Shown one piece after another: positions 44,419-54,495 of a DNA stretch of 64,000 nt. Numbering within the stretch: the stretch's first letter is position 1; each line of letters starts with the position of its first letter. The position numbers and the translations under genes were made by a program. The stretch lies in assembly GCA_016213325.1 (NCBI GenBank), contig JACRAY010000018.1:62001-126000 (forward strand). The letters are read 5' to 3'. This DNA comes from Burkholderiales bacterium (lineage in GTDB: Bacteria; Pseudomonadota; Gammaproteobacteria; Burkholderiales; Burkholderiaceae_C). Below the pieces are notes generated by a model. That model saw nothing but the letters and a program-made list of their open reading frames with translations. It ran no database searches and was not told the origin of the DNA.

Positions 44419-45003
44419 ATGCGCGCCCGAGTCGTCCTGCTCATCGCGGCCATCGCCCTGGTCGCCCTCTTCGCAGCCTTCAACTGGAGCGAGTTCGTGA
44501 GGCCGTCGCCGCTGTCGTTCGGCCTGTTCATCACCGAGGCGCCTTTGGGCCTGATCATGCTGGCCCTGCTAGGTGCGACCGCCTTGCTCGCCCTGGCCGC
44601 CATCGCCGGCATCCGCACCAACAGCCTGGTGGAATCGCGCCATCACCACAAGACGCTGGAAGCCCAGCGCGAGCTGGCCGACAAGGCCGAGGCCTCGCGC
44701 TTCACCGAGCTGCGCCAGCACCTGGACCGCCAGCTCACCGAACTGCGCCAGCGCGACACCATCGCTGCCACCGAATTCGAGAAGGCCATGGTGGCGGCCC
44801 AGCGCGAACTGCGCACGACGCTGGAGCAGATGAACCGCGCCATGGCAATGAACATGAAGGAGTTCGAGGCCCGCATCGACACGCGTCTCGACCGCATGGC
44901 CTCGGCGCCGCTGTTGCGCGACCCGGTCGGCGTGCAGTCCCGCGATGACCGCATCCGCACCGACCCCATCGAGCCGCCGCCGAAGGTGCGCCACCCGCTG
45001 TAG
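44419..45003 (+). CDS. Hypothetical membrane protein, LapA-like N-terminus with coiled coil
   Basis: Two TM segments then coiled coil. Confidence 0.75.
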   Translation: MRARVVLLIAAIALVALFAAFNWSEFVRPSPLSFGLFITEAPLGLIMLALLGATALLALAAIAGIRTNSLVESRHHHKTLEAQRELADKAEASRFTELRQHLDRQLTELRQRDTIAATEFEKAMVAAQRELRTTLEQMNRAMAMNMKEFEARIDTRLDRMASAPLLRDPVGVQSRDDRIRTDPIEPPPKVRHPL

Positions 45004-45010
45004 CCCGCGG

Positions 45011-46012
45011 TCACCTATAGGCTGGCAAGGAGATCGTGAAGACACAGCCGACGCCCGGTATGTCGGTGGCGTACATGGTCCCGCCTTCCGCCTCTACGCT
45101 GTGTTTGGCAATGGACAGGCCCAACCCCAAGTCTGTCCGCTCGCGATTGTGCTGGGTAAAGGGAATGAAGACGGCCTTGGTATCGCCGCCGGGCAGGCCG
45201 CCGCAATGGTCCCGCAGTCGATGCGCACCTCGCCGCCGGTCGCGTCGACGCTGAGCACGACTTCCGTGCCGGGCTGCGTGAACTGTTTGCGAGTACAGCG
45301 CTGCGGCGATGGCCGAATCTTCGATGAAGCCGGCAACTGCGAAGACGCCGCGGGCACTGAAAGGAAAAGCCTGCCTGACGTCGTTGAGTGCCGAGTCGAT
45401 CAGGTTCTTCATGGCGGCGTGGCTGCGCTTGAGCACACCGCCGGTTGCGCCGGACAAGTGGAGGTTTCCGTGCTCCAGGGCCGACACCGCAAGGCTCGCG
45501 GTTCCCAGCGAGTTCCTCAGCTCGTGGACGAGGAAGCCCAGGCGCTGTTGGCCGCGGCATCATTCACCGCGCCACGTTGCAGGCTGAAACGTGGTGGCGT
45601 CTGCGATGGCGTTGTCCAGGCAGCGGTTCAAGGTCCGGAATTCTTCGACGCCGAACGGCGCGTCTTTCTCCACCGCCAGGTCCGTGATCGCCTGGCACAC
45701 GTCGCCATAGTCATGCACGACCTGGTCGATCGTGTGGTCGAGGTCCAGCAGAAGCCTGCCGTGGGCCATGGCGCTGAGCCCGATTTCGGACATGGCTTCC
45801 ACATCGCCGCCGGATTTGCCGGAGATGCCTTCGCTGACGGAGTGGCGGCCTTGCTCCTCCGCTTCGAGTGTCCTCTCCAGCTGCTCCAGGAAGATGGGAA
45901 CACCGGTCCTGAGTTGGTCCACGGCGGCGGCTCGCTGCGGACGCTGTGCCACTTTGGCCCGGCAGCGCTCGATGAGTTCTGTTCGATTGTTGGCTAGAAA
46001 GATGTGCATCAT
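45011..46012 (-). pseudogene. Decayed sensor histidine kinase (frameshifts plus internal deletion)
   Basis: N-terminus in frame ending 45560; QRLGFLVHELRNSL in another frame; KQFTQPGTEVVLSVDATGGEVRID and DHCGGLPGGDTKAVFIPFTQ...GLGLSIAKHSVEAEGG split over frames. Confidence 0.85.
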
Positions 46013-46136
46013 GGTGACACTCCCGATGGAACATCCACCTTTAGACCGTCGCCCGGTGCCTGACTGTGCGGTGCCGTACGGTGCGTGGGGTCACCCCCTG
46101 TAAGAAATACCGCTTGCGAGGCGACGAAGCCGAGCC

Positions 46137-46865
46137 ATGCCCAAGCTCTCGCACCCTGTCCTCTTCGCGCTCGCCGCCGGTGTCGCTTGCGGCGCGAACG
46201 CAGCGACCTGCCAGGCGCTGTCCGGCGCCACCCTCACGCCCGTCATCGAGCTGTACACCTCCGAGGGATGCAGTTCCTGCCCGCCCGCCGATCGCTGGCT
46301 GTCGACGCTGAAGGGCGCGGCGGCCGAAGGAAAGGTCGTCGCGCAAGGCTTTCACGTGGGCTACTGGGACTACATAGGCTGGGTCGACCGCTTCGCCACG
46401 CCTGCCCACACCACGCGGCAGCGCCAGGTGGCGGCCAACAACCGGCGGAAAGGCATCTACACGCCCCAGCTCGTGCGCAACGGCCAGGACTGGCGCGACT
46501 ACGGGGCGGCGCTGGCCGGCCGCCCGGAGCCGGCGCGGGCATCGATACGCATCGAGATGGTGCAGCCCGACACTTTCGAAGCCAGCGTCGAAACATTGCC
46601 TGCGGTCGCCAAGTGGGGCGCCTACTGGACCATAACCGAGCACGGGCACTCGAGCCGCGTGAAAGCGGGCGAGAACTCGGGCGAGCTGCTCAGGCACGAC
46701 TTCGTGGTGCGGCAGTACGTGCAGGCCGGCACCTACGAAGGCCCGCAACGCCTGAAGTTCAACGCCCTGCGCGGCGAGCCCGGTTTCGCCCGGCAGGTGA
46801 ACCTGGTGGTGTTCGATCCCAGGACGGGCGGCACTCTGCAGGCGCTGGGCCTGGCGTGCAACTGA
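46137..46865 (+). CDS. DUF1223 family thioredoxin-like protein
   Basis: ELYTSEGCSSCPPADRWLS. Confidence 0.92.
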   Translation: MPKLSHPVLFALAAGVACGANAATCQALSGATLTPVIELYTSEGCSSCPPADRWLSTLKGAAAEGKVVAQGFHVGYWDYIGWVDRFATPAHTTRQRQVAANNRRKGIYTPQLVRNGQDWRDYGAALAGRPEPARASIRIEMVQPDTFEASVETLPAVAKWGAYWTITEHGHSSRVKAGENSGELLRHDFVVRQYVQAGTYEGPQRLKFNALRGEPGFARQVNLVVFDPRTGGTLQALGLACN

Positions 46866-46877
46866 GCCCAGCCGCAG

Positions 46878-47354
46878 TCAGTGCCTGGCAACGCGAATAC
46901 CGAACACCGAACGGATGCGGTTCAGTGGCAGATGCTCATATGGAGCAAAGTCACTCCACGGCCAGCGGCTGCGTTGCAGCAGGCACCGGTACACCGTCCG
47001 GGGCACCAGGACAAACGAAGACAGTACCGTTGCCCCTATTTCGGCAGGCCGCAGTTTCCTGTAGATCTCGACCGACTCATGAAGGCCGTACCCCTTCAGC
47101 ACACCGAGTCCCCCAGTCGTGCCGAACACGCTCGCCAACTTGACGATCGCTTCATGCTCCAGTGAGGTGCCGCAACCGTAGACGACATGAACGGCGTCGT
47201 GGCACCGGAAGAACTCCCGCCCCCCAGCCGACATGGTGCGCAGCCGGGCCAGGCCCGGGTTGTCGCGGTAGTACTCGGCCAATCCCTCCGCGAGGGTCTG
47301 GGTCGTGTCCTGCTGCTCGAACGTGTGCACGGCCCTACCGTTCTGCCCGTCCAA
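46878..47354 (-). CDS. Hypothetical, Coq4-like protein
   Basis: FRCHDAVHVVYGCGTSLEHEAIVKLA: Coq4-reminiscent HDxxH-type motif. Confidence 0.6.
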   Translation of the reverse strand: MDGQNGRAVHTFEQQDTTQTLAEGLAEYYRDNPGLARLRTMSAGGREFFRCHDAVHVVYGCGTSLEHEAIVKLASVFGTTGGLGVLKGYGLHESVEIYRKLRPAEIGATVLSSFVLVPRTVYRCLLQRSRWPWSDFAPYEHLPLNRIRSVFGIRVARH

Positions 47355-47832
47355 GCGGGATCTGGGCGCCGCTCTGCTCGGGATCGAGGACTGCGATCAG
47401 TTCCCCCAGGTCTCGCTCCAGCCGCTTCAGCGTCGCGGGCTTCAGGTCCTGCAGCGCCTCGGGCAAGACGCCCTCATAAGGACTGGGAGCCGACCGGAGC
47501 ACCCGCTTGCCTTTGGCGGGAATGGCCAGCCGAACGGCACGCCTGTCGGCCGGGTCTTTCTCCGTGGCCAGCAGGCCCTGCGCGACGAGCGCCCGAACCA
47601 GGTTGCTGGCTGTCGACTGGTGCACATCCATCGCACGGGCGAGGTCACCGACACCGATGCCGGGATGCTCATCGACCACACTGAGCGCCCAGACGTGGGC
47701 CCCCGAGATGCCGACCTTCTGCTCCGTGGCGCGGAAGTGCTTGCGCACGGAATTGAACACCACCCGAAACTGGCGCAACACGCGCACGGCTTGCGGTGAC
47801 ATACTGATTTCATCACGCGTGCTGCGGACCAT
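47335..47832 (-). CDS. MarR family transcriptional regulator
   Basis: wHTH with LVAQGLLATEKDPADRRAVRLAIPAKG. Confidence 0.92.
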   Translation of the reverse strand: MVRSTRDEISMSPQAVRVLRQFRVVFNSVRKHFRATEQKVGISGAHVWALSVVDEHPGIGVGDLARAMDVHQSTASNLVRALVAQGLLATEKDPADRRAVRLAIPAKGKRVLRSAPSPYEGVLPEALQDLKPATLKRLERDLGELIAVLDPEQSGAQIPLGRAER

Positions 47833-47865
47833 GGCCGATCATAAGGCGAGGGCCCTGGGGAACCG

Positions 47866-48123
47866 CTACGTGCGCGGACGGTTCTTGTGGAGGATGGCCA
47901 ACAGGATCAGGCCGTACGCGAGCAGGCGCACCAGGTACGTGGCCGGATTGGACTCGACGCCTTCGGCGAACAAGCCCAGGGCCACGCGAAGCACGGCCTC
48001 GATGTAGAACGAGGCGCTGAAGTAGAGGAAGAAGCGGTCGCGTGTCCGGACCCAGAACCTGGAGAAGAACAAGCCGACAAACGCCGAGGCGACGGCAATG
48101 CCGCCCGTGAGCATCTGTTCCAT
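47866..48123 (-). CDS. DUF5985-like small membrane protein
   Basis: Three TM segments; pair with next gene. Confidence 0.75.
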   Translation of the reverse strand: MEQMLTGGIAVASAFVGLFFSRFWVRTRDRFFLYFSASFYIEAVLRVALGLFAEGVESNPATYLVRLLAYGLILLAILHKNRPRT

Positions 48124-48125
48124 GC

Positions 48126-48383
48126 CTACTCCTCCTCCCAGATCAGCCCGAACAGGAGCAGGCACACCGCACAGAGCGCCGCCAGCAGGCGCCACAACCT
48201 GAGGTCCACGTCGGGATAGACGACCTTGTCGAAGATCAGCAGCGTGTTGTTCAGGGTGAGCAGCGCGAAACAGGCGCTGCTCCAGAACAGCAGGCGCGCG
48301 CCGCTGGAAGCATAGGCTCTCCAGAGCAGGACGCAGCAGGCCAGGCTGGTCAGTGCGCACAGCGAGTAGATCAGTGGTCCCAT
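48126..48383 (-). CDS. DUF5985-like small membrane protein
   Basis: Three TM segments; same operon. Confidence 0.75.
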   Translation of the reverse strand: MGPLIYSLCALTSLACCVLLWRAYASSGARLLFWSSACFALLTLNNTLLIFDKVVYPDVDLRLWRLLAALCAVCLLLFGLIWEEE

Positions 48384-48767
48384 TCAGCCTCCTGGTTTCC
48401 TGAGTCGGAAGGCGTCCGCAAACTGCATGGCTCGCCGATCGGTTCGTGAGTGGATCAGGTTGGTGACTTCCATCAGGTTCGCGGCATAGCATTGCGCCAG
48501 CGTGTCGACCAGCCGCGCAAGTTCGGCAGCCGGCGCGTACTCGAAATCCCGGGATTCACCGATGCGGGCGACGCCCGCGGCGTCCAATGCGGCAAGGATC
48601 TGCCCGGCATCGGACTCCGGGATGTACAGGCGGCGCGCTACTTTCGCAGCGCTCCACGCCTCCCCCGCTCCCGAGCGCAGCAGCAGCATCGCCTCGAGGT
48701 AGGGCACCGACGGCACGCTGGTCAGGAGGAACCGGCGAACGTCGTCCGGCACGGCTGATGTGCTCAT
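48384..48767 (-). CDS. Hypothetical winged-helix-like protein
   Basis: AAKVARRLYIPESDAGQILAALDAAGVA HTH-like segment. Confidence 0.65.
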   Translation of the reverse strand: MSTSAVPDDVRRFLLTSVPSVPYLEAMLLLRSGAGEAWSAAKVARRLYIPESDAGQILAALDAAGVARIGESRDFEYAPAAELARLVDTLAQCYAANLMEVTNLIHSRTDRRAMQFADAFRLRKPGG

Positions 48768-48876
48768 CAGTTGTAGGAAGGCAGGTGCGGGTGTAGATTT
48801 GCCGCAAATATAGCCTTGCCGGCAGCTCATCAGGCCCCGGCAGTGAAAATGCATTTGTGGCACATATAATGGCCCC

Positions 48877-48963
48877 GGCCCCCTCCAGGCCGACGAGCAA
48901 TGCCCGGACTCGAGCTCCGTGGCTTCAGACCACCACGTGGCGCAGGCCCTGGTGGTTTTTTTT
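48877..48963 (+). ncRNA. Candidate ~87-nt small RNA or otsA leader attenuator
   Basis: Perfect TATAAT (48865-48870) with GTGAAA 17 bp upstream; ends in a hairpin plus 8 T. Confidence 0.5.
48929..48963 (+). terminator. Rho-independent terminator ACCACCA-N14-TGGTGGT-T8
   Basis: 7-bp perfect stem and U-tract upstream of otsA. Confidence 0.75.
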
Positions 48964-49008
48964 GATGCCCCGACCGGCGCCGTACGGCGGCCGGCAGCCC
49001 GGTTCCGC

Positions 49009-51324
49009 ATGAAGACCTTCCGCCTCCAACTGCGCTTCCTCCTTCCGCTGATGGCCACGCTCGTCACGGCAGCATGGCTGGCAGCGCCCGTCTTCGACCA
49101 GATGACACTGCGCTGGTTCAGCCGCGACCTCACCAGCCGCGGCGTCCTGGTGGCCAATGCGCTGTCCGACTCCGTCGCCGACGCCATCGTGGCTGACCGC
49201 ACCTCGCGGCTTCGGTCCCTGTTCGACAGGGCGGTCGAGGACGAGCGGCTGTATGCCGTGGGCTTGTGCAACCCAGCCGGCAAGGTCATCCAGAAGACCG
49301 ACCGCTTTCCGCCCAGGCTGACCTGCAGCCAGGCTTCGGAGGCTGCGGCACGACCCGAGCATCGGCTGGTCGTGGAAGGCGGTTCCGTGCATGTGGCAGT
49401 GCATCCCGTGACCGACCCGCGCCCGCCCATTCCTGCCGAAGGCGCGGAGTTCGGCCTGCCCGTCGCCGCCGAGCGGCCGGACGCAGCCGAATCCGCAAAG
49501 CCACCGCCCCTCGGCAGCCTGGTGCTGCTGCACGACCTGAGTTTCATCGAGCGCCGCAGCCAGGACACCCGCCGTTACCTCGTCGGAATGATTGCGGTTC
49601 TGGGCGTGGTCATCGCACTCATCACCGTCGTGGTCGCGCAACTGAGCTGGCGCGGCTGGGTCAACGGGGCCCGCGCCCTCATGCGGGGCGAGATGCTGCT
49701 GGCGCCCATCGATTCCGCGCCCGAACTCGCGCCGCTGGCAGCGGAACTGCGCGGCAGGCTGCGGGACCTGGAAGACGAGTACCGCCGTTCCCAGGGGCCG
49801 GAAGCCGATTGGACGGCCGAGCGCCTGCGCCAGCTCCTGCGCACGCAGCTGAGCGGCGACCAGGTCATCGTGATCTCCAACCGGGAGCCCTACATCCACG
49901 AGCACGGCGCAGGCGGGCTCCAGGTGAAGCGCCCGGCCAGCGGGCTCGTGACGGCCGTCGAGCCGGTGATGCGCGCCTGCTCCGGCACCTGGATCGCGCA
50001 CGGCAGCGGAAGTGCGGACCGCGAGGTCGTCGATGCCCACGACCGGGTGGCCGTGCCACCGGGCCACGACGAATACTGGCTGCGCCGGATCTGGCTGACC
50101 CCCGAAGAGGAACAGGGGTACTACTACGGCTTCGCCAACGAAGGCATGTGGCCCTTGTGCCACGTGGCGCACGTAAGGCCCGTGTTTCGGGAGTCGGACT
50201 GGGAAGCGTACCGCGCCGTGAACCAGCGCTTTGCCGATGCGGTAGTGGCCGAAGCGCGCAGCGAAGACCCGGTGGTGCTGGTGCAGGACTATCACTTCGC
50301 ACTGCTGCCCGCGATGATCCGCGAAAAGCTGCCCCAGGCGACCATCCTGACTTTCTGGCACATTCCCTGGCCCAATCCGGAGTCGTTCGGCATCTGTCCA
50401 TGGCGGCGCGAGATCCTGCAGGGGATGCTGGGCAGCACGATCCTGGGTTTTCACACGCGCTTCCACTGCAAGAACTTCATCGAAACCGTGGATCGTTACC
50501 TGGAGGCCCGGATCGAGCACGAACACTCGACGATCTCTTACCGGGAGAAGGACACGCTGGTGGAGAGCTACCCGATCTCGATCGAGTGGCCCGCCACAAA
50601 CCAGCAGATGCCCGCTATCGAGGAATGCCGGCAACGCGTCTCCCAGCGACTGGCGCTGCCGGCCGGCGCCTGCATCGCGGTCGGCGTCGACCGCTTCGAC
50701 TACACCAAGGGCATCCTGGAGAGGCTCAACGCCGTCGAGCGCTTCCTGGAGAAGTGGCCGGAATGGATCGGCCGGTTCGTGTTCATCCAGGTGGCCGCTC
50801 CCACCCGCAGCGCCCTGGACGAATACCGCAACTTCCAGGACCGGGTCGAGAGGGTCACCTTGCGCATCAACAGCCGCTTCGGCAGACCGGGCTACGTTCC
50901 CGTCCATCTGCTGGCGCAGCACCACGAGCACGACGCCGTCACGGAGCTGTTCCGGGCGGCCGACATCTGCGTCGTCACCAGCCTGCACGACGGGATGAAC
51001 CTGGTGTGCAAGGAGTTCGTTGCGGCACGGGACGACCTGCAGGGTGTCCTGGTCCTCAGCCGGTTCGCCGGCGCAGCACGCGAAATGCCCGAGGCCCTCA
51101 TCGTGAATCCGTACCATGTGGAAGAAACCGCCGATGCGCTGCAGCGCGCTGCCACCATGCCGCAGCTCGAGCAGCGCGAGCGGATGGCGAGCCTGCGCAG
51201 CACCGTGAGGGAATTCAACGTCTACCGCTGGGCCGGGCGGATGCTCGCCGACGCGGGCCGCTGGCGGCTGCGCGCGCGCATCGAAGCGCGCGTTCGGCGC
51301 TTCCAGAAGGTGCAGGCCGGATGA
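49009..51324 (+). CDS. otsA: Trehalose-6-phosphate synthase (GT20) with N-terminal membrane sensor-like domain
   Basis: Two TM segments and periplasmic region, then VIVISNREPYIHE...DRFDYTKGI, FVAARDD. Confidence 0.93.
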   Translation: MKTFRLQLRFLLPLMATLVTAAWLAAPVFDQMTLRWFSRDLTSRGVLVANALSDSVADAIVADRTSRLRSLFDRAVEDERLYAVGLCNPAGKVIQKTDRFPPRLTCSQASEAAARPEHRLVVEGGSVHVAVHPVTDPRPPIPAEGAEFGLPVAAERPDAAESAKPPPLGSLVLLHDLSFIERRSQDTRRYLVGMIAVLGVVIALITVVVAQLSWRGWVNGARALMRGEMLLAPIDSAPELAPLAAELRGRLRDLEDEYRRSQGPEADWTAERLRQLLRTQLSGDQVIVISNREPYIHEHGAGGLQVKRPASGLVTAVEPVMRACSGTWIAHGSGSADREVVDAHDRVAVPPGHDEYWLRRIWLTPEEEQGYYYGFANEGMWPLCHVAHVRPVFRESDWEAYRAVNQRFADAVVAEARSEDPVVLVQDYHFALLPAMIREKLPQATILTFWHIPWPNPESFGICPWRREILQGMLGSTILGFHTRFHCKNFIETVDRYLEARIEHEHSTISYREKDTLVESYPISIEWPATNQQMPAIEECRQRVSQRLALPAGACIAVGVDRFDYTKGILERLNAVERFLEKWPEWIGRFVFIQVAAPTRSALDEYRNFQDRVERVTLRINSRFGRPGYVPVHLLAQHHEHDAVTELFRAADICVVTSLHDGMNLVCKEFVAARDDLQGVLVLSRFAGAAREMPEALIVNPYHVEETADALQRAATMPQLEQRERMASLRSTVREFNVYRWAGRMLADAGRWRLRARIEARVRRFQKVQAG

Positions 51325-51325
51325 A

Positions 51326-51871
51326 TCAGTCGAAAAGGCCCCGCTCGCCGCCCAAGCGCGCCTTCTCGATTTCCAGGATCTTCAGTTTGGTGAGCGCCCC
51401 GCCGTCGGCGGAGAAGCCCCCCGGGCGCCCGCCGGCAGCCAGCACGCGGTGGCAAGGCACCACCGGCGCGAAGGGGTTGTGCCCCAGCGCCTGCCCGACG
51501 GCACGTGCCGCGCCGGGTTCGCCGATGGCCTGCGCGACTTCGCCGTAGGTCATCACCTGGCCCGGCGGGATGGCCCGCGCCGCTTCGTACACACGCCGGT
51601 TGAACTCGGGCACGCCCTCCATCGCCAGTTGCAGGTCGCGCAGGTCGTCGGGTTCGCCTTCGAGCAGGCCGCGCACGCGGCGGATGGCTTCGGCCACGAA
51701 GGGCGGCGGCGGCGTTTGCGCGGCCGCCGGATGGCGCGATTGCATTCGCGCGCGCAGCCGCTCGGGTGAAGCTTCCGGCAGGTGCACCGCGACCAGCGAC
51801 GCTTCGTCCCACGCCATCGCACACTCGCCGATCGGCGTGGCGAACAGGCAGAAGCCCAGCGCTCCGGCCAT
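51326..51871 (-). CDS. ogt: Methylated-DNA--protein-cysteine methyltransferase
   Basis: PVVPCHRVLAAGG active site. Confidence 0.95.
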   Translation of the reverse strand: MAGALGFCLFATPIGECAMAWDEASLVAVHLPEASPERLRARMQSRHPAAAQTPPPPFVAEAIRRVRGLLEGEPDDLRDLQLAMEGVPEFNRRVYEAARAIPPGQVMTYGEVAQAIGEPGAARAVGQALGHNPFAPVVPCHRVLAAGGRPGGFSADGGALTKLKILEIEKARLGGERGLFD

Positions 51872-51876
51872 GCCGA

Positions 51877-52833
51877 TCAGGCGCCCTCCGCCTTCCTCAG
51901 CACGTAACCGATACGCGGGAAGTGGACATGGATGACGCCGGCGCGCGGGTCTTCTCGGCGCAGGCTGTAGTGCGTGCGGGTCGCTGCGATGAGCTCACCC
52001 TCCGTCGGCTCCAACCCGAAAGTCTCGGCCGTGACCGTCACGCGTGTGCCCAGCGGGATGCCGTGGTCGTCCTGGAAGGCGCTGTCGACGAGCAGGTTGG
52101 CGCCCGGCGGCTGGGGCTCGGTGGCGGCCGCGATGGCGAGTGCGGCCTCGGCGTCCATGTGCGTCATCGCACCATGGCCGATGGCGGCCAGGCGCTGGGC
52201 CCATTCACCTACCGAGGGAGTGGCGTTGAGGATGTCGGCGAGCACCGGCACCTGCGATCGCGTGTACCAGATGCCGTGGTAAGCCGCGAAGTCGGCCACG
52301 CAGGGAGCGGCGCCGAACAGGAAGTCGTGCTCGTCGGCCATGTTGGCGATGCGCCGCAGGTACGAGCGGTAGGCGCTGGTGGCATCGCCGGGGCGCAGGC
52401 GCACCAGGTTGCCGCTCATTGCCTTGCGGTCCTCGCTGAACGCCTTGGCCGCCTCGGGCGGCGCCTTGCCGAACAAGTGCGCAGCACCCTTGGGCTGCAG
52501 GTTGTAGCCCATCGCCGCCCAGAACAGCGACGAGTCGGCCCACTGCGCGAAGATGCGGCAGACCCCCTTCAGGTGCGGCGGGTACAGCGTGGGGTCGGGC
52601 CGCACGTGTTCGAGCACGTCGCAGATGAGCGCGGTGTCGCAATAGACGTCCGCACCGACCTGCAGCACCGGCGTGCGCCGGTAGCCGCCGGTGAGCGCCA
52701 GCACGTCGGGCTTGGGCATGATCACCGGCACCTGCACCGACCGCCACGGCAGCTTCTTGTAGCCCAGGATCAGGCGCACCTTCTCGGAGAACGGCGAGCT
52801 GGGGTAGTTGTGCAGGATGAGGTCGGCGGTCAT
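51877..52833 (-). CDS. Glutathione S-transferase family protein
   Basis: NYPSSPFSEKVRLILGYKKLPW N-terminal GST motif. Confidence 0.93.
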   Translation of the reverse strand: MTADLILHNYPSSPFSEKVRLILGYKKLPWRSVQVPVIMPKPDVLALTGGYRRTPVLQVGADVYCDTALICDVLEHVRPDPTLYPPHLKGVCRIFAQWADSSLFWAAMGYNLQPKGAAHLFGKAPPEAAKAFSEDRKAMSGNLVRLRPGDATSAYRSYLRRIANMADEHDFLFGAAPCVADFAAYHGIWYTRSQVPVLADILNATPSVGEWAQRLAAIGHGAMTHMDAEAALAIAAATEPQPPGANLLVDSAFQDDHGIPLGTRVTVTAETFGLEPTEGELIAATRTHYSLRREDPRAGVIHVHFPRIGYVLRKAEGA

Positions 52834-52847
52834 GCGGCTTTCTTCCT

Positions 52848-54485
52848 TCAGCGCGGCATCGCGCGTTCGATGATGGCGTCGAAGGGCGCGTCGGCCGGCA
52901 GCGTGCCGAATGCCAGGCCCCAGTTGCCGCCGAGCCGCGAATCGCAGAACGCGGCATGGACTTCGGGCGGCGCCGTGCGGCAGACCAGCGCCGCCTGCAC
53001 GGCAAGCGCCACGTCCTGCGCCAGCCTGCGCGCCTCGATCTCTGTGGTGGCGTCTTCCAGCCGCGACGGCAGTGCAGCCGCCAGCCGGTCGAGTGCAGGA
53101 TGTGCGCCTTTCGCGGGTGCGAGTTCTTCTGCGAGCGCCTGCGCTGCATCGGCCTTGCGCACCGCCCGCAGCAGGTCGATAGCCATGATGTTGCCCGAGC
53201 CCTCCCAGATGGAGTTGACCGGCATCTCGCGGTAGATGCGCGCCATCACGCCTTCGCCGCCCTCTTCCACGTAGCCGTTGCCGCCCAGGCACTCCATGGC
53301 TTCCTGCGCGAAGTGGCTGCCGCGTTTGCAGATCCAGAACTTGGCCACCGGCGTCAGCAGGCGCGCCATCACGGCTTCGTGCGGGTCGTCCGGCCGGTCG
53401 AAGGCACGCGCCACGCGCATCGCCAGCGCCGTGGCCGCTTCGGACTCGAGCGCGAGATCCGCCAGCACGTTGCGCATCAAGGGCTGGTCGACCAGCCGCT
53501 TGCCGAAGGCTTCGCGCTGCGACGTGTGGTGCAGCGCGAGCGACAGCGCCTGCCGCATCAGGCCGCTGGTGCCCAGCGCGCAGTCGAGCCGCGTCATCGT
53601 GCCCATCGCCAGGATCTGCGGCACGCCGCGCCCTTCCTCGCCCACGAGCCACGCCGTGGCGCCCCGGAACTCCACTTCGGAACTGGCGTTGGCCTTGTTG
53701 CCCAGCTTGTCCTTCAGGCGCTGGATGTGCATCTCGTTGCGCGAGCCGTCGGGCAGCACGCGCGGCATGAACAGGCAGCTGAGCCCCGACCGCGTCTGCG
53801 CCAGCACCAGGAAGGCGTCGCACATCGGCGCCGACAGGAACCACTTGTGCCCCGTGACGCGATAGCGCGCACCCCAGTCGTCGATGCCGTCGGGCTCGGC
53901 CTCGGTCGTGTTGGCGCGCACGTCCGAGCCGCCCTGCTTCTCGGTCATGCCCATGCCCATGGTCAGGCCGGGCTTGTCGTGCCAAGGCCGCAACTCGGGG
54001 TCGTACCCGCGGCTTGCGAGCTTCGGGCCCCAGTCGCGGTGGATCGCCGGGTTGGCCTTCAGCGCCGGGGTGACGGCATACGTCATCGAGATGGGGCACA
54101 AAATCGACGGCTCCAGCTCGGTGAACAGCATGAAGCCAGCGGCACGCAGGACATGCGCGGAAGGACCTTCCGACCACGGCGAGCCATGCAGGCCCGCTCC
54201 CACCGCCGCTTTCATCAGCTCGTGGTAGGCAGGGTGGAACTCGACCTCGTCGATGCGGTGGCCGAAGCGGTCGTGCGTGCGCAGCTGCGGCGTGTGCACA
54301 TTGGCGTGGCGCGCGTGCTGCTGCATTTCGGCCGTGCCCAGCAGCGCACCCAGGCGCTCCAGCGGCGCCGTGTCCAGCTGCGGCGCATTCAGCTTCAGCG
54401 CGTCGCCCAGCGCCCGGTTGTTGGCAAACAGGTTGTAGCCCACCAGCGGCTCGGGCTGGTTGAAGACGTCATGCGTGGCGGACAT
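52848..54485 (-). CDS. AidB-like acyl-CoA dehydrogenase
   Basis: MTEKQGGSDVRANTTEA, ECLGGNGYVEEG. Confidence 0.92.
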   Translation of the reverse strand: MSATHDVFNQPEPLVGYNLFANNRALGDALKLNAPQLDTAPLERLGALLGTAEMQQHARHANVHTPQLRTHDRFGHRIDEVEFHPAYHELMKAAVGAGLHGSPWSEGPSAHVLRAAGFMLFTELEPSILCPISMTYAVTPALKANPAIHRDWGPKLASRGYDPELRPWHDKPGLTMGMGMTEKQGGSDVRANTTEAEPDGIDDWGARYRVTGHKWFLSAPMCDAFLVLAQTRSGLSCLFMPRVLPDGSRNEMHIQRLKDKLGNKANASSEVEFRGATAWLVGEEGRGVPQILAMGTMTRLDCALGTSGLMRQALSLALHHTSQREAFGKRLVDQPLMRNVLADLALESEAATALAMRVARAFDRPDDPHEAVMARLLTPVAKFWICKRGSHFAQEAMECLGGNGYVEEGGEGVMARIYREMPVNSIWEGSGNIMAIDLLRAVRKADAAQALAEELAPAKGAHPALDRLAAALPSRLEDATTEIEARRLAQDVALAVQAALVCRTAPPEVHAAFCDSRLGGNWGLAFGTLPADAPFDAIIERAMPR

Positions 54486-54495
54486 CGGGGGCCCC

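Noticed and set aside
46050-46136. Possible ECF-sigma promoter (TGTAAGAAATACCGCTTGCGAGGCGACGAA) before the DUF1223 gene
   Set aside because: Single instance with no matching sigma/anti-sigma gene in the window; insufficient to claim.
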